Shown: positions 10,783 to 19,251 of the stretch, one piece after another
Layout: every line of letters begins with the position of its first letter
Numbering within the stretch: position 1 is the first letter of the stretch
The notes under the pieces: generated by a model
Told to the model about the DNA's origin: nothing
Database searches by the model: none
The model's input: only the letters and a program-made list of their open reading frames with translations
Source of the DNA: Nitrospirota bacterium
GTDB lineage: Bacteria > Nitrospirota > Leptospirillia > Leptospirillales > Leptospirillaceae
Direction: 5' to 3'
Assembly: GCA_021785195.1 (NCBI GenBank)
Contig: JAJYGC010000017.1
Span: forward strand, 1-37,021
Length of the DNA stretch: 37,021 nucleotides
Position numbers and translations under genes: made by a program

Positions 10783-12155
10783 TCAGCAGAGGGGATGGGT
10801 TCCGGGGTGCCCAACGGGGGGAGACAATAGAATTCTGCTGGAAACCTCGATATGGTCAAGCAGCTGTTCCAGCATCGGTCGGCTGACCTGTTCCCGGACG
10901 ACAACCCGAAGCACGGAGATATCCTGGGCATCGGGCGGAAGCGTGTAGGCGGGAACGATCCACCCGAATTTCCGGAGTTCGGAGGCGATCTCCGTCTCCC
11001 GTCCGGCATGGGGAGGTTTCAGCCGGAAGGCGACGATCGGAAGGGAAGGATGGGCGTCGATGGGGGTGAACAGAGAGGACCCCGCCAGCTTTCCCGCCAG
11101 GAATCGGGCATTGCTCCGGCAGTTTTCCATGATGCTCCGGTAACCCTCCTTGCCGAGGCGCAGCAAGTTGTAGTATTGGGCGATGACAAACGCGGCGTTG
11201 GAGGAAAAGTTCAATGTATAGGTTTCTTCCTCGGCCCCGAGATAGTTGACCCGGAAGACCAGTTCGTCGGGAAGATCCTGCCGGTCCCGGAACAGGAGCC
11301 AACCCACTCCGGGATAGACAAGACCGAACTTGTGCCCCGAAACGTTGATCGACCGGACATGGCTCAGACGAAAATCCCAGGCAAAGTCCGGATCCAGGAA
11401 GGGTAGCAAAAATCCCCCGCTGGCACCGTCGATGTGAATCGGCACCGACTGCCCGGTCTCGGACTCCAGGTGTTCAAGGGCCCTGTTCAGTTCGGGAATC
11501 GGGTCGATCTGGCCGGTGAACGTGGTCCCCAGAACCGCCCCGACAGCGATCGTGTTTTCATCGATCCGCCGAAGGGCTTCTCCGACATCCATGATGAACC
11601 GATCCGGTTTCATCGGGAGAGTGCGCATCTCCACGTCAAAATACCGGGCGAACTTGTCCCACACCACATGGACATCTCCACCAACGACCAGGTTGGGCCT
11701 GTCGAAGGGGAGACCTTTCTTTTTGCGTTCATTCTGCCAACGTTTTTTGTGGGCGAGTAATCCCAGAAGGATGGCTTCCGAGGATCCGATCGTCGAGGTT
11801 CCGGTGACGTCGAATTCTTTCGGAGCGTGAAAGAGGTCGGCCAGCATGTGGATGACCCGGTGCTGGAGGATGCCCGTTTGCGGGTATTCGTTCTGGTCGA
11901 CCAAATTTTTTGGAGATTTTCATTGATGAGCTGGCGGGCTTCCGGTTCCATCCAAGTGGTCACAAATGAAGCCAGGTTCAGGGAAGGGTTGCCGTCCAGA
12001 TCCAGTTCGTCATGAATAATCTGGTAGGCACTCGCCGGGGGAATTCCCCCTTCAGCCATTGTATAAGCCTCCAGATTTTTCGTGAAGAACCGGGTTCCGT
12101 AAGTGGGGGACAATAGCGCCCCGCTCTTTCGGAGATGTTTTCTTCGGGTCAGCAT
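10783..12155 (-). pseudogene. gadB: Glutamate decarboxylase, interrupted by a frameshift
   Basis: The two reading frames together give about 457 residues, the length of bacterial GadB, a PLP enzyme that consumes a proton while converting glutamate to GABA. The N-terminal frame (start 12155, AAGGAG 7 nt upstream) ends its similarity at ENLQK. The rest resumes in another frame at [10 protein letters not shown] and runs through [24 protein letters not shown] and the PLP-lysine motif SGHKFGL to the end. The switch lies at a six-T run (11906-11911, plus strand). One more base there restores a [10 protein letters not shown]-like sequence as in intact enzymes. It is a recent pseudogene, a sequencing error or a slippage site; everything else looks conserved. 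Confidence 0.85.
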
Positions 12156-12675
12156 GGGTGATCTCCTTATCGTTGCGGATAACAGGTGGGAATGGTCGAC
12201 TGGAGTGATTTGTTGATGTTCTTCCGAAAAGCGTTGAGGGATTCTTTCCTTACCGTTTTGCGGGAGACCTGATTCGAAGGTACCCCATCCGGGAAGGAAA
12301 TGGCAAAAGTGAAGGAGACCATTTGGCGTTTTTCTGGTGCGTCTTTTTCCCCATAGGGATTGATTGGGGGATTCCCCGATTGATGTCCGGTTGGAACACT
12401 TTCTCTGTCCGGCAGGTTGAAATGAATGGCCCCCGTTCTATATTCTAAAAGGGTCGGGGGATCTGTATTCATTCCTTGGGATTGGTCGTTGAACCGTGCG
12501 ATCAGGTATCGGGGTGATCTCTCTCCAGCCCAAAAGCGTTCATGACCGGTGGAAATTTTTTTGTGGCACGGTCACCGGGATCAGATGCCGGTCTTTTGGC
12601 AGGATGTCTCGGTGGATTCCTCGGGTTTTCGCATGTTTGGCGATGATTTCCGAATCGCTGTGAAAGGAGGTTTTT
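12156..12675. other. Intergenic region between divergent gadB and treZ
   Basis: About 520 nt with no convincing gene. A 101-codon minus-strand frame (12167-12472) has no usable ribosome site and unlikely composition. The region must carry the promoter of the trehalose/glucan cluster and of gadB. An imperfect dyad of four-G and four-C runs occurs at 12366-12376. The perfect AAGGAGG at 12664-12670 is the treZ ribosome binding site. Confidence 0.5.
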
Positions 12676-14634
12676 CTGGCTTGTCCGCCCGCCCTTCGGG
12701 AGAAGGATTCCGGAACGCCGGCTCGACCGTTTTCAGGGCTTCGCGACCTCGGCCCGCTGGGGGCAGTTCCCCTTGGAGGGGGAAAGGTTCTCTTCAGGGT
12801 CTGGGCTCCCTTGGCCAGGGAAGTCGAACTCGTCCTTGAAGGCCCTGAACGAAAGGCCTTCGAGATGGAGGTCGACTCCGAAGGGTATCATTCAGTCCTT
12901 CTTCCGGCAGTTCCGACCGGCACTCCCTACCTTTTTTGCCTCGACCGCACGGTCACGCGCCCGGATCCCGCTTCCCGATGGCAGCCGGACGGTGTCCATT
13001 CCCCTTCCCGCGTGTGGCTCTGGGATGGATCCGGCGAGTTCGGCACTCCCTCCGCCCCGCCGAACTGGTCCGGGCATCTCCTTCAGGACCTGATTTTCTA
13101 TGAACTGCACGTCGGCACATTCTCTCCCCGGGGAAGCTTCGATGGCGTGATCGACCGGCTGGATCATCTCGTCGATCTGGGGATCACCGCAATCGAGCTC
13201 ATGCCCCTGGGCCAATGTCCGGGAGAGAGGAACTGGGGGTACGACGGGGTTTATCCGTTTGCCGTCCAGGATTCCTGCGGGGGGCCGGAAGGGTTGTTGC
13301 GGCTGGTGCGGGCATCCCATGCCCGGGGTCTTTCCGTGTTTCTGGATGTGGTCTACAACCACCTGGGTCCGGAAGGTAATTACCTCTCATGTTTTGGCCC
13401 CTATTTTTCCCGAACGACCCGGACCCCCTGGGGGGACGCCCTGAACTTCGACGAAGCGGGGAGCGACCATGTCCGTCATTATTTTCTTGAAAACATCCGA
13501 TACTGGGCCACCGTTTTCGATATCGACGGGTTCAGGTTCGATGCCATTCATGCCATCCGCGACCAGTCGGCCCAGCCGTTCCTGACCGATGTCGCCTGGG
13601 TGGCCGGACAGATTGCGGAACAACGAGGCCGTCCGGTGCATCTGGTGGCCGAATCAAATCTGAACGACCGGAGGACCGTGTTGCCTCCGGAGAGGAACGG
13701 CATCGGGTTCCATTCCCAGTGGAGCGATGATTTTCATCACGCCCTGCATGTTGTGCTGACAGGGGAACGGGATGGCTATTACGCCGATTTCACAGGGCCG
13801 AACGACCTTCGGGAGGCGCTGGAGTCGGGGTTTGTCTACCGGGGAAGCTACGCTCCGTCCTTTGGACACCGTCGTGGGTCGCCCTCCAACGATCTTCCCG
13901 GGAGATCCTTCGTGGTGTTCTCCCAAAATCACGATCAGGTGGGGAACCGGTTCCGGGGCGACCGGCTCAGTGCGTCGCTGACCCCGGCACAACTCCGTCT
14001 GGCTGCCGGTCTGGTCATCCTGTCCCCTTGTCTTCCTCTCCTCTTCATGGGGGAAGAATACGGGGAACCCAATCCGTTCCTGTACTTCACGAGCCATGGG
14101 GATGCCGACTTGATCCGGGCGGTTCGGGAAGGCCGGAAAAAGGAATTCGAAGGGTTCGGCTGGACAGGAGAAACCCCGGATCCCCAGGATCCGCAAACCT
14201 TCCTTCGCTCCCGTCTTTCGGGTCTTCCTCCGGAAGGCCGGGATCCGGAGGATCGCCGGAAGCTGTTTGGTTTTTACCGGACCTTGATTTCCCTTCGGAA
14301 AACCTTGCCGGCACTTGCCCTTCCCGAAAGAATGGACGATCCCGGAAACCGTGTCCTCCTTTGGGAGGACCATCTTCTTCTTGTCCAGCGGACCAAGGGA
14401 CACCACAGGGTCAGCCTGATTGCCAACCTGTCCGCGCAATCCCGCGTGTGTCCGAAGGTGCAGGTCTTCGCGGGAGACACCGGACGGGTCGCCAAGGCGG
14501 TCGATTCCTGCGATCCCCGGTGGGGAGGGGAGGGGAGTTTGCTGTCCAGCGAATATCCCGCATGGGGAGACGGGGGAGAGGTCCTCAATCTCCTTCCGTT
14601 CCAGATTGTCCTTCTGAATGAGGTGACCGGATGA
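12676..14634 (+). CDS. treZ: Malto-oligosyltrehalose trehalohydrolase (apparent CTG start)
   Basis: TreZ (GH13_10), 652 residues, cleaves the terminal trehalose unit made by TreY from a glucan chain. Motifs: NWGYDGVYPF, DVVYNHLGPEGNY, nucleophile in GFRFDAIHA (D289), acid/base in LVAESN (E326) and FSQNHDQVGN (D420). The frame is open only from 12664. The N-terminal beta-sandwich (LGAVPLGGGKVLFRVWAPLA) lies upstream of the first TTG at 12811, so that codon cannot be the start. CTG at 12676 has a perfect AAGGAGG 5 nt upstream and no ATG, GTG or TTG is available in frame. Hence a CTG start is inferred. First gene of the trehalose/glucan cluster; overlaps treY by 4 bp. Confidence 0.93.
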   Translation: MACPPALREKDSGTPARPFSGLRDLGPLGAVPLGGGKVLFRVWAPLAREVELVLEGPERKAFEMEVDSEGYHSVLLPAVPTGTPYLFCLDRTVTRPDPASRWQPDGVHSPSRVWLWDGSGEFGTPSAPPNWSGHLLQDLIFYELHVGTFSPRGSFDGVIDRLDHLVDLGITAIELMPLGQCPGERNWGYDGVYPFAVQDSCGGPEGLLRLVRASHARGLSVFLDVVYNHLGPEGNYLSCFGPYFSRTTRTPWGDALNFDEAGSDHVRHYFLENIRYWATVFDIDGFRFDAIHAIRDQSAQPFLTDVAWVAGQIAEQRGRPVHLVAESNLNDRRTVLPPERNGIGFHSQWSDDFHHALHVVLTGERDGYYADFTGPNDLREALESGFVYRGSYAPSFGHRRGSPSNDLPGRSFVVFSQNHDQVGNRFRGDRLSASLTPAQLRLAAGLVILSPCLPLLFMGEEYGEPNPFLYFTSHGDADLIRAVREGRKKEFEGFGWTGETPDPQDPQTFLRSRLSGLPPEGRDPEDRRKLFGFYRTLISLRKTLPALALPERMDDPGNRVLLWEDHLLLVQRTKGHHRVSLIANLSAQSRVCPKVQVFAGDTGRVAKAVDSCDPRWGGEGSLLSSEYPAWGDGGEVLNLLPFQIVLLNEVTG

Positions 14635-17516
14635 CCTCCGCCTTTGGGGAAAAGAGGCAGAAGGGGAGTCCATCCTCCACCTATCGGATGGGTTTCCACA
14701 AGGGATTCAGGCTGTCCCACGCCACCAGGCTTCTTCCCTATCTGGACAGCCTGGGGATTTCGACAGTCTATGCCTCTCCCCTTGCGGCCGCAAGGACGGG
14801 GAGCGAGCATGGGTATGACGTGATCGATCCGACCCGTCTGAATCCCGAAATCGGAAATTCAGGCGAGATGGAGCGGCTGTCCCAGGGTCTTTCAGACCGG
14901 GGCATGGGCCTGATCCTGGACATTGTGCCCAACCACATGGCGGCCTATTTCGAAAATGCATGGTGGCGGGATCTCCTGGAAAACGGGGAAGCTTCTCCCT
15001 ATTCGATGTTCTTTGACATCGACTGGAATCCCCCCCAGCGCTCCCTGCGTCACCGCATCAGCCTTCCGATTCTGGGGGCGCCCTATGGAAAGACCCTGGA
15101 GAACCGTGAGCTGCAGTTGGACTTCAGTCGTCAGGGATTCGTCATCCGGTATTGGGACAAGGTCCTTCCAATCGATCCGGCTTCGCTCGAGCCTGTCATC
15201 CTGGAACTGCGCGAGCGTCTTCCGGAGGGGGATAAAGAGGAGTTGGGCGGCGTCACGGCCCAACTTGAAGAGATCCTCGGCGAGGTGTCCCGAATTCCGA
15301 CGAGAACCCCGGACCCCTTGCGGAAGAGGCTCAGGACCCGGACCGGAAAAACCCTTCAGCGCAAGCTCTGGACACTCTACCGGGAATCTCCCCTGTTTCA
15401 GGAGGCCCTTGTCCGGACATTGGTCGAGTACAACGGGATACGGGGTCTTCCGAAAAGTTTCGACCGGCTGGACAACCTTCTGTCCAATCAGGTGTATTGG
15501 CTCTCCCACTGGAAAACCGTCACCCGGACACTCAACTACAGAAGGTTCTTCGATGTGGCCGACCTGGTGGGGGTCCGGGCCGGGGACGAACGGGTGTTCG
15601 GGGCCTTTCACTCCCTCGTTCTGGAGTGGTACCGAAATGGCTGGGTCGCCGGTCTCAGGATCGATCATATCGACGGGCTTTGGGATCCGGAAGGCTATCT
15701 TTCCCGTCTCTCCAGGGCCATTCGGGAGGTGAGCCCGGAACAGGACAGGCCGATGATCTGGGTGGAAAAAATCCTGACCGGCAGTGAACGTCTTGATCCG
15801 GCCTGGCCGGTCCAGGGGACGACCGGATACGAGTTTGCCAACGCGCTGACCCGTCTGTTCGGCGACCCGGAAGGGGTTTTGCGGATCCGGGCCTGGTATT
15901 CGGAAGTGGTCGAGCCCAAGGCATCCTTTGCCGATCTGGTCTATCTCCAGAAAAAGGTCGTGGCCGAGACGCTCCTGGGCGGGGAGCTCCGGCGGTTGAC
16001 GCTGATGCTGGAGACGCTGGCCCAGGAAGATCGTTATGCCCGGGAAATAACTTTTCGTGAACTCCAGACCGGGATCGTGGAAGTGACCGCCTGTCTCGGC
16101 GCCTACCGCACCTACGTCCGAACGGAGATGATTGGTGAACGGGACCGGGATCTGGTCCGGAACGCCATCCTTGAGGCCCGAAAACGTCACTTCCTCCGCC
16201 ATCAGGGTCTATACCGGTTCTTTGAGCGGGTCCTGACCCTGTCGTTTCCGGACGGGATTCCGAGCGGAAGAAAGGACCGGTGGATCGAGTTTGTCCGGAA
16301 ATGGCAGCAGTTTTCAGGTCCCGTCGTCGCCAAAGGGATGGAGGATACGGCGTTTTATCTATACAGTCCCCTGATCTCCTTCAACGAAGTGGGAGGGGAT
16401 CCCTGTGCGCCTCCCCTTTCCACCGAAGGATTTCATGCGTTCAACCGGGAGCGGCTGGAGTCTTTTCCCCTGGCCCTTTCCGCCACGTCGACCCATGACA
16501 CCAAGCGCAGCGAGGATGTTCGATCCCGGATCACCGTTCTTTCCGAATATGCCGACCAGTGGCCGGACCGGGTCGCCGGATGGAGGCACCACAACCGGAA
16601 GGTGCGGTCCCGGCATGAAGGGAAGGAAGTCCCCGACCCCGCCCTGGAGGTTTTCTTTTATCAGACGCTCATCGGGGCCTGGCCACTGGATCCGGTGGAA
16701 CAACCCGGGTTTCGCAAACGGATCGAAGACTACATGATCAAGGTGGCACGGGAGGCCAAGAAGCATACGGGCTGGATTTCCCCGGACCCGGATTATGAGG
16801 CGGCCCTTGTGTCGTTTGTGGGATCAGTCCTGAGGGAAGACCGCCGGAATCCTTTCCTCTCCGATTTTCTCGAATTCCAGAAACAGATTGCCCTTGGAGG
16901 GGCGCAGTACAGTCTTTCCCAGCTTCTGCTCAAACTGGCCTCCCCCGGGGTGCCCGACTTCTATCAGGGAAGCGAGCTCTGGGATCTGTCGCTGGTCGAT
17001 CCGGACAATCGACGGCCGGTCGACTATTCCCGGCGGGTTGCCTTTTTAAAACTGATTGAGAGAGAAGCCTCCCGTGATCGGGAGTCCCTGTTCCGCCGTC
17101 TCCTCGAAACATGGTCCGACGGCGGGATCAAACTTTTTGTGACCTGGTCCCTGTTGAACCTCCGCAAACAGTTGCCGGATCTTTTCCAGAAAGGGGCGTA
17201 CCTCCCCCTTCCCGTGGAATGGGAGGAGTCGGAGCAGGCCGTCGGGTTTTTCCGCAGCCATCAGGACCATGAGCTCCTCGTTGCGGTTGGGCTCAGGGTC
17301 AGGGGGCGATTGGGGGAGGACTCGCTCGGGGTGGATCCCCGGCGCTGGGAGCAACGGACGCTTCCGCTCCCTGCCGGATCGGGGGCGGGAAATTGGACCC
17401 AGGTGTTTTCCGGGAAAACGGTCGAGACCCGGCAATCGGTCCAGGGAGCCTTCCTGAGGCTGGAGGATGTTTTTGGCGAGTCTCTTTTTACCGCGTTGAT
17501 TCGCCAGGGGGGGTAG
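14631..17516 (+). CDS. treY: Malto-oligosyltrehalose synthase
   Basis: TreY (GH13_26), 961 residues, a long member of the family. It rearranges the reducing-end alpha-1,4 bond of a maltodextrin into the alpha,alpha-1,1 bond of trehalose. Motifs in order: STVYASPLAAARTGSEHGYD, ILDIVPNHMA, GLRIDHIDGL with nucleophile D345, WVEKIL with acid/base E379, SATSTHDTKRSEDVR with D623, and PDFYQGSELWDLSLVDPDN near the C-terminus. ATG overlaps the treZ stop (ATGA), the usual coupling of the TreY/TreZ pair. Substrate would be the glucan produced by GlgE further down the cluster. Confidence 0.95.
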   Translation: MTSAFGEKRQKGSPSSTYRMGFHKGFRLSHATRLLPYLDSLGISTVYASPLAAARTGSEHGYDVIDPTRLNPEIGNSGEMERLSQGLSDRGMGLILDIVPNHMAAYFENAWWRDLLENGEASPYSMFFDIDWNPPQRSLRHRISLPILGAPYGKTLENRELQLDFSRQGFVIRYWDKVLPIDPASLEPVILELRERLPEGDKEELGGVTAQLEEILGEVSRIPTRTPDPLRKRLRTRTGKTLQRKLWTLYRESPLFQEALVRTLVEYNGIRGLPKSFDRLDNLLSNQVYWLSHWKTVTRTLNYRRFFDVADLVGVRAGDERVFGAFHSLVLEWYRNGWVAGLRIDHIDGLWDPEGYLSRLSRAIREVSPEQDRPMIWVEKILTGSERLDPAWPVQGTTGYEFANALTRLFGDPEGVLRIRAWYSEVVEPKASFADLVYLQKKVVAETLLGGELRRLTLMLETLAQEDRYAREITFRELQTGIVEVTACLGAYRTYVRTEMIGERDRDLVRNAILEARKRHFLRHQGLYRFFERVLTLSFPDGIPSGRKDRWIEFVRKWQQFSGPVVAKGMEDTAFYLYSPLISFNEVGGDPCAPPLSTEGFHAFNRERLESFPLALSATSTHDTKRSEDVRSRITVLSEYADQWPDRVAGWRHHNRKVRSRHEGKEVPDPALEVFFYQTLIGAWPLDPVEQPGFRKRIEDYMIKVAREAKKHTGWISPDPDYEAALVSFVGSVLREDRRNPFLSDFLEFQKQIALGGAQYSLSQLLLKLASPGVPDFYQGSELWDLSLVDPDNRRPVDYSRRVAFLKLIEREASRDRESLFRRLLETWSDGGIKLFVTWSLLNLRKQLPDLFQKGAYLPLPVEWEESEQAVGFFRSHQDHELLVAVGLRVRGRLGEDSLGVDPRRWEQRTLPLPAGSGAGNWTQVFSGKTVETRQSVQGAFLRLEDVFGESLFTALIRQGG

Positions 17517-17580
17517 GCGGAACGGCGGTCGGATCGTTCAGCCGTCGACCCCTGGAGTGCATTGGAGCAGGGAGGAAACA

Positions 17581-19251
17581 ATGTCCAGTCCGGATCCGGT
17601 TTGGGTCCAGCAGGGAGTTTTGTACGAGATCTATATCCGGAGTTTCTTTGACCGCAACCGGGACGGGATCGGTGATTTTCGGGGAATCTTTGACCGTCTG
17701 GAGTATATCGCCCGCCTCGGGGTGAAAGGAATCCTCCTGAACTGTCCCTTCCAGTCCTTTGACGGGAACGCACGCCATCCCCTGGACGACTGGATGCGTC
17801 TGGATCCCCGAATGGGGACGCTTTCCGACTTCCTTCAGATTCTGGAGAAGGCGCATTCCCTCGGGGTGAAAGTCATTTTGTCCCTCCCGATCAATGCCAC
17901 TTCCGACCAGCATGTCTGGTTCAAGAACGCGAAATCCCGGAACTCCCGCTTGTTCCGCAAGAGCTATTTCTGGTCGGATGATCCACCGCCCGAACCGGGG
18001 CCGGGAACGGATACTCCGGAAATCGCCAATTGGACACTCGATGCCGAGTCCGGTCGTTATTACTGGTATCAGGACCACAAGGATGAACCGGCCCTCAACT
18101 ATGGAGATCCGGAACTGCTGGAGGAAATCCGACGGGTGTTCGAGCACTGGCTGACACTGGATGTGGACGGCTTCAGGCTCGCGGGCTCCGGCCGTCTCCA
18201 CCGGATGCGGAAAAATGTCATTGAACCGGTCAGCGATCCCTTCAAGCTCTTCCAGACGCTTCTTGAACCCTTCAGGAAGTCGTTTCCCGATCGGGTCTTC
18301 CTCTTCGAGGTCGGTCTTGCCAGTCGGGGAAGCCAGGTTCATGACACGCGCCTCTATTACCACTTCAACTCGTTTTTTCCGGCGGTGATCCAGTCGGTCC
18401 GTAACGAGGACAAGGAGCCCCTCGAGTCCATTTTCCTTTCCGGGGGACGGGACATTCACACGAAGAAGGACTGGCCGATCCACTGGACGCTCGACCTCCG
18501 GGAACGGTCCGAGGAGACGTTCGAAAAGTTTGAACAGGAAGACGTGGAAGATGCTCCGTTTCCACTCGAGACGGACTTGCCCCAGGATCGTCCGATCCTT
18601 TCCCGGGTAGCCCGACTGATGGAAAACGGGCGTCGGAGGATTCAGCTGGTCATGAGCCTGTTCATGACCTCTCCGGGGATCCCGGTCCTCTATTACGGAG
18701 ACGAAATCGGAATGGGCGATCACCCCCATCTCCCGGGACGAAATACCATCCGGACTCCGATGCAGTGGTCCGCCGACCGGAACGCCGGATTTTCCAAGGC
18801 CGACCCGGAAGAGCTCTATAACCCGGTGATCGATGATCCGCTCTATAGCTACACCATGGTGAATGTTGAAAGCCAGGAGCGGTTTGTCGATTCCCATCTC
18901 TGGAACGTGCGCCGGATGATCGAGGTCAGGAACCGGCAGACCGCGCTCTGGAGCCGGGGTCAGTTCGATGTGGTCGAGAGCGGCCATCCGAGCATCTTCT
19001 CTTTTGTCCGGATCTCCGGGGGAGAGGTCTGTCTTTTGATCCATAACCTTTCGAAGTCCTCGGTCTGCGGCTTCCTCCAGCTCGGCCGGTTTGCGGGAAT
19101 GGTGCCCCGCGAACTTTTCGGGGGGGCGTATTTTCCCAGAATCCCGAAACATTCCTATCTGGTCACCATGACTCCATATTCGTTTATCTGGTTTAAGCTG
19201 GAACCGCAGCGTCTTCGGGGAGAAGCCAGGAAAAGGGAGGATGCAAAGTGA
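17581..19251 (+). CDS. TreS-like GH13 protein lacking catalytic residues (predicted pseudoenzyme)
   Basis: A 556-residue paralogue of the trehalose synthase encoded next. Fold landmarks are kept: EIYIRSFFDRNRDGIGDF, PVLYYGDEIGMGDH, RTPMQWSADRNAGFS. The active site is not: in region I NH becomes NA (105-106), in region II the nucleophile aspartate becomes alanine (FRLAG, A201), and in region IV HD becomes RS (309-310). The DDGYD motif near residue 65 is also lost. Only the acid/base glutamate remains (E243). There is no frameshift or stop, and the frame is coupled by GTGA to treS, so it seems maintained as a protein. A regulatory or structural partner of TreS, or a glucan-binding role, is inferred. 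ATG at 17581 has GGAGG about 6 nt upstream. Confidence 0.88.
   Translation: MSSPDPVWVQQGVLYEIYIRSFFDRNRDGIGDFRGIFDRLEYIARLGVKGILLNCPFQSFDGNARHPLDDWMRLDPRMGTLSDFLQILEKAHSLGVKVILSLPINATSDQHVWFKNAKSRNSRLFRKSYFWSDDPPPEPGPGTDTPEIANWTLDAESGRYYWYQDHKDEPALNYGDPELLEEIRRVFEHWLTLDVDGFRLAGSGRLHRMRKNVIEPVSDPFKLFQTLLEPFRKSFPDRVFLFEVGLASRGSQVHDTRLYYHFNSFFPAVIQSVRNEDKEPLESIFLSGGRDIHTKKDWPIHWTLDLRERSEETFEKFEQEDVEDAPFPLETDLPQDRPILSRVARLMENGRRRIQLVMSLFMTSPGIPVLYYGDEIGMGDHPHLPGRNTIRTPMQWSADRNAGFSKADPEELYNPVIDDPLYSYTMVNVESQERFVDSHLWNVRRMIEVRNRQTALWSRGQFDVVESGHPSIFSFVRISGGEVCLLIHNLSKSSVCGFLQLGRFAGMVPRELFGGAYFPRIPKHSYLVTMTPYSFIWFKLEPQRLRGEARKREDAK

Noticed and set aside
11896-11915. Programmed -1 frameshifting in gadB
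   Set aside because: The run is six A on the coding strand and preceded by CC, so it does not form a full X XXY YYZ slippery heptamer in the right frame; error, recent mutation or transcriptional slippage are simpler.
12167-12472. 101-codon minus-strand ORF upstream of gadB
   Set aside because: No properly spaced ribosome site, no family features, and it ends inside the gadB ribosome-site region.
12549-12839. Plus-strand frame starting before treZ
   Set aside because: It runs in a different frame from the TreZ N-terminal domain, which is clearly coding from 12676 on.
13654-14673. 339-codon minus-strand frame opposite treZ
   Set aside because: Antisense shadow of a verified GH13 gene with no ribosome site.
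17488-19152. Long 554-codon minus-strand open frame opposite the TreS-like gene
   Set aside because: It is a shadow of the high-GC coding strand: the plus strand has a ribosome site and clear GH13 motifs, while the minus translation is rich in proline, glycine and arginine with no domain.
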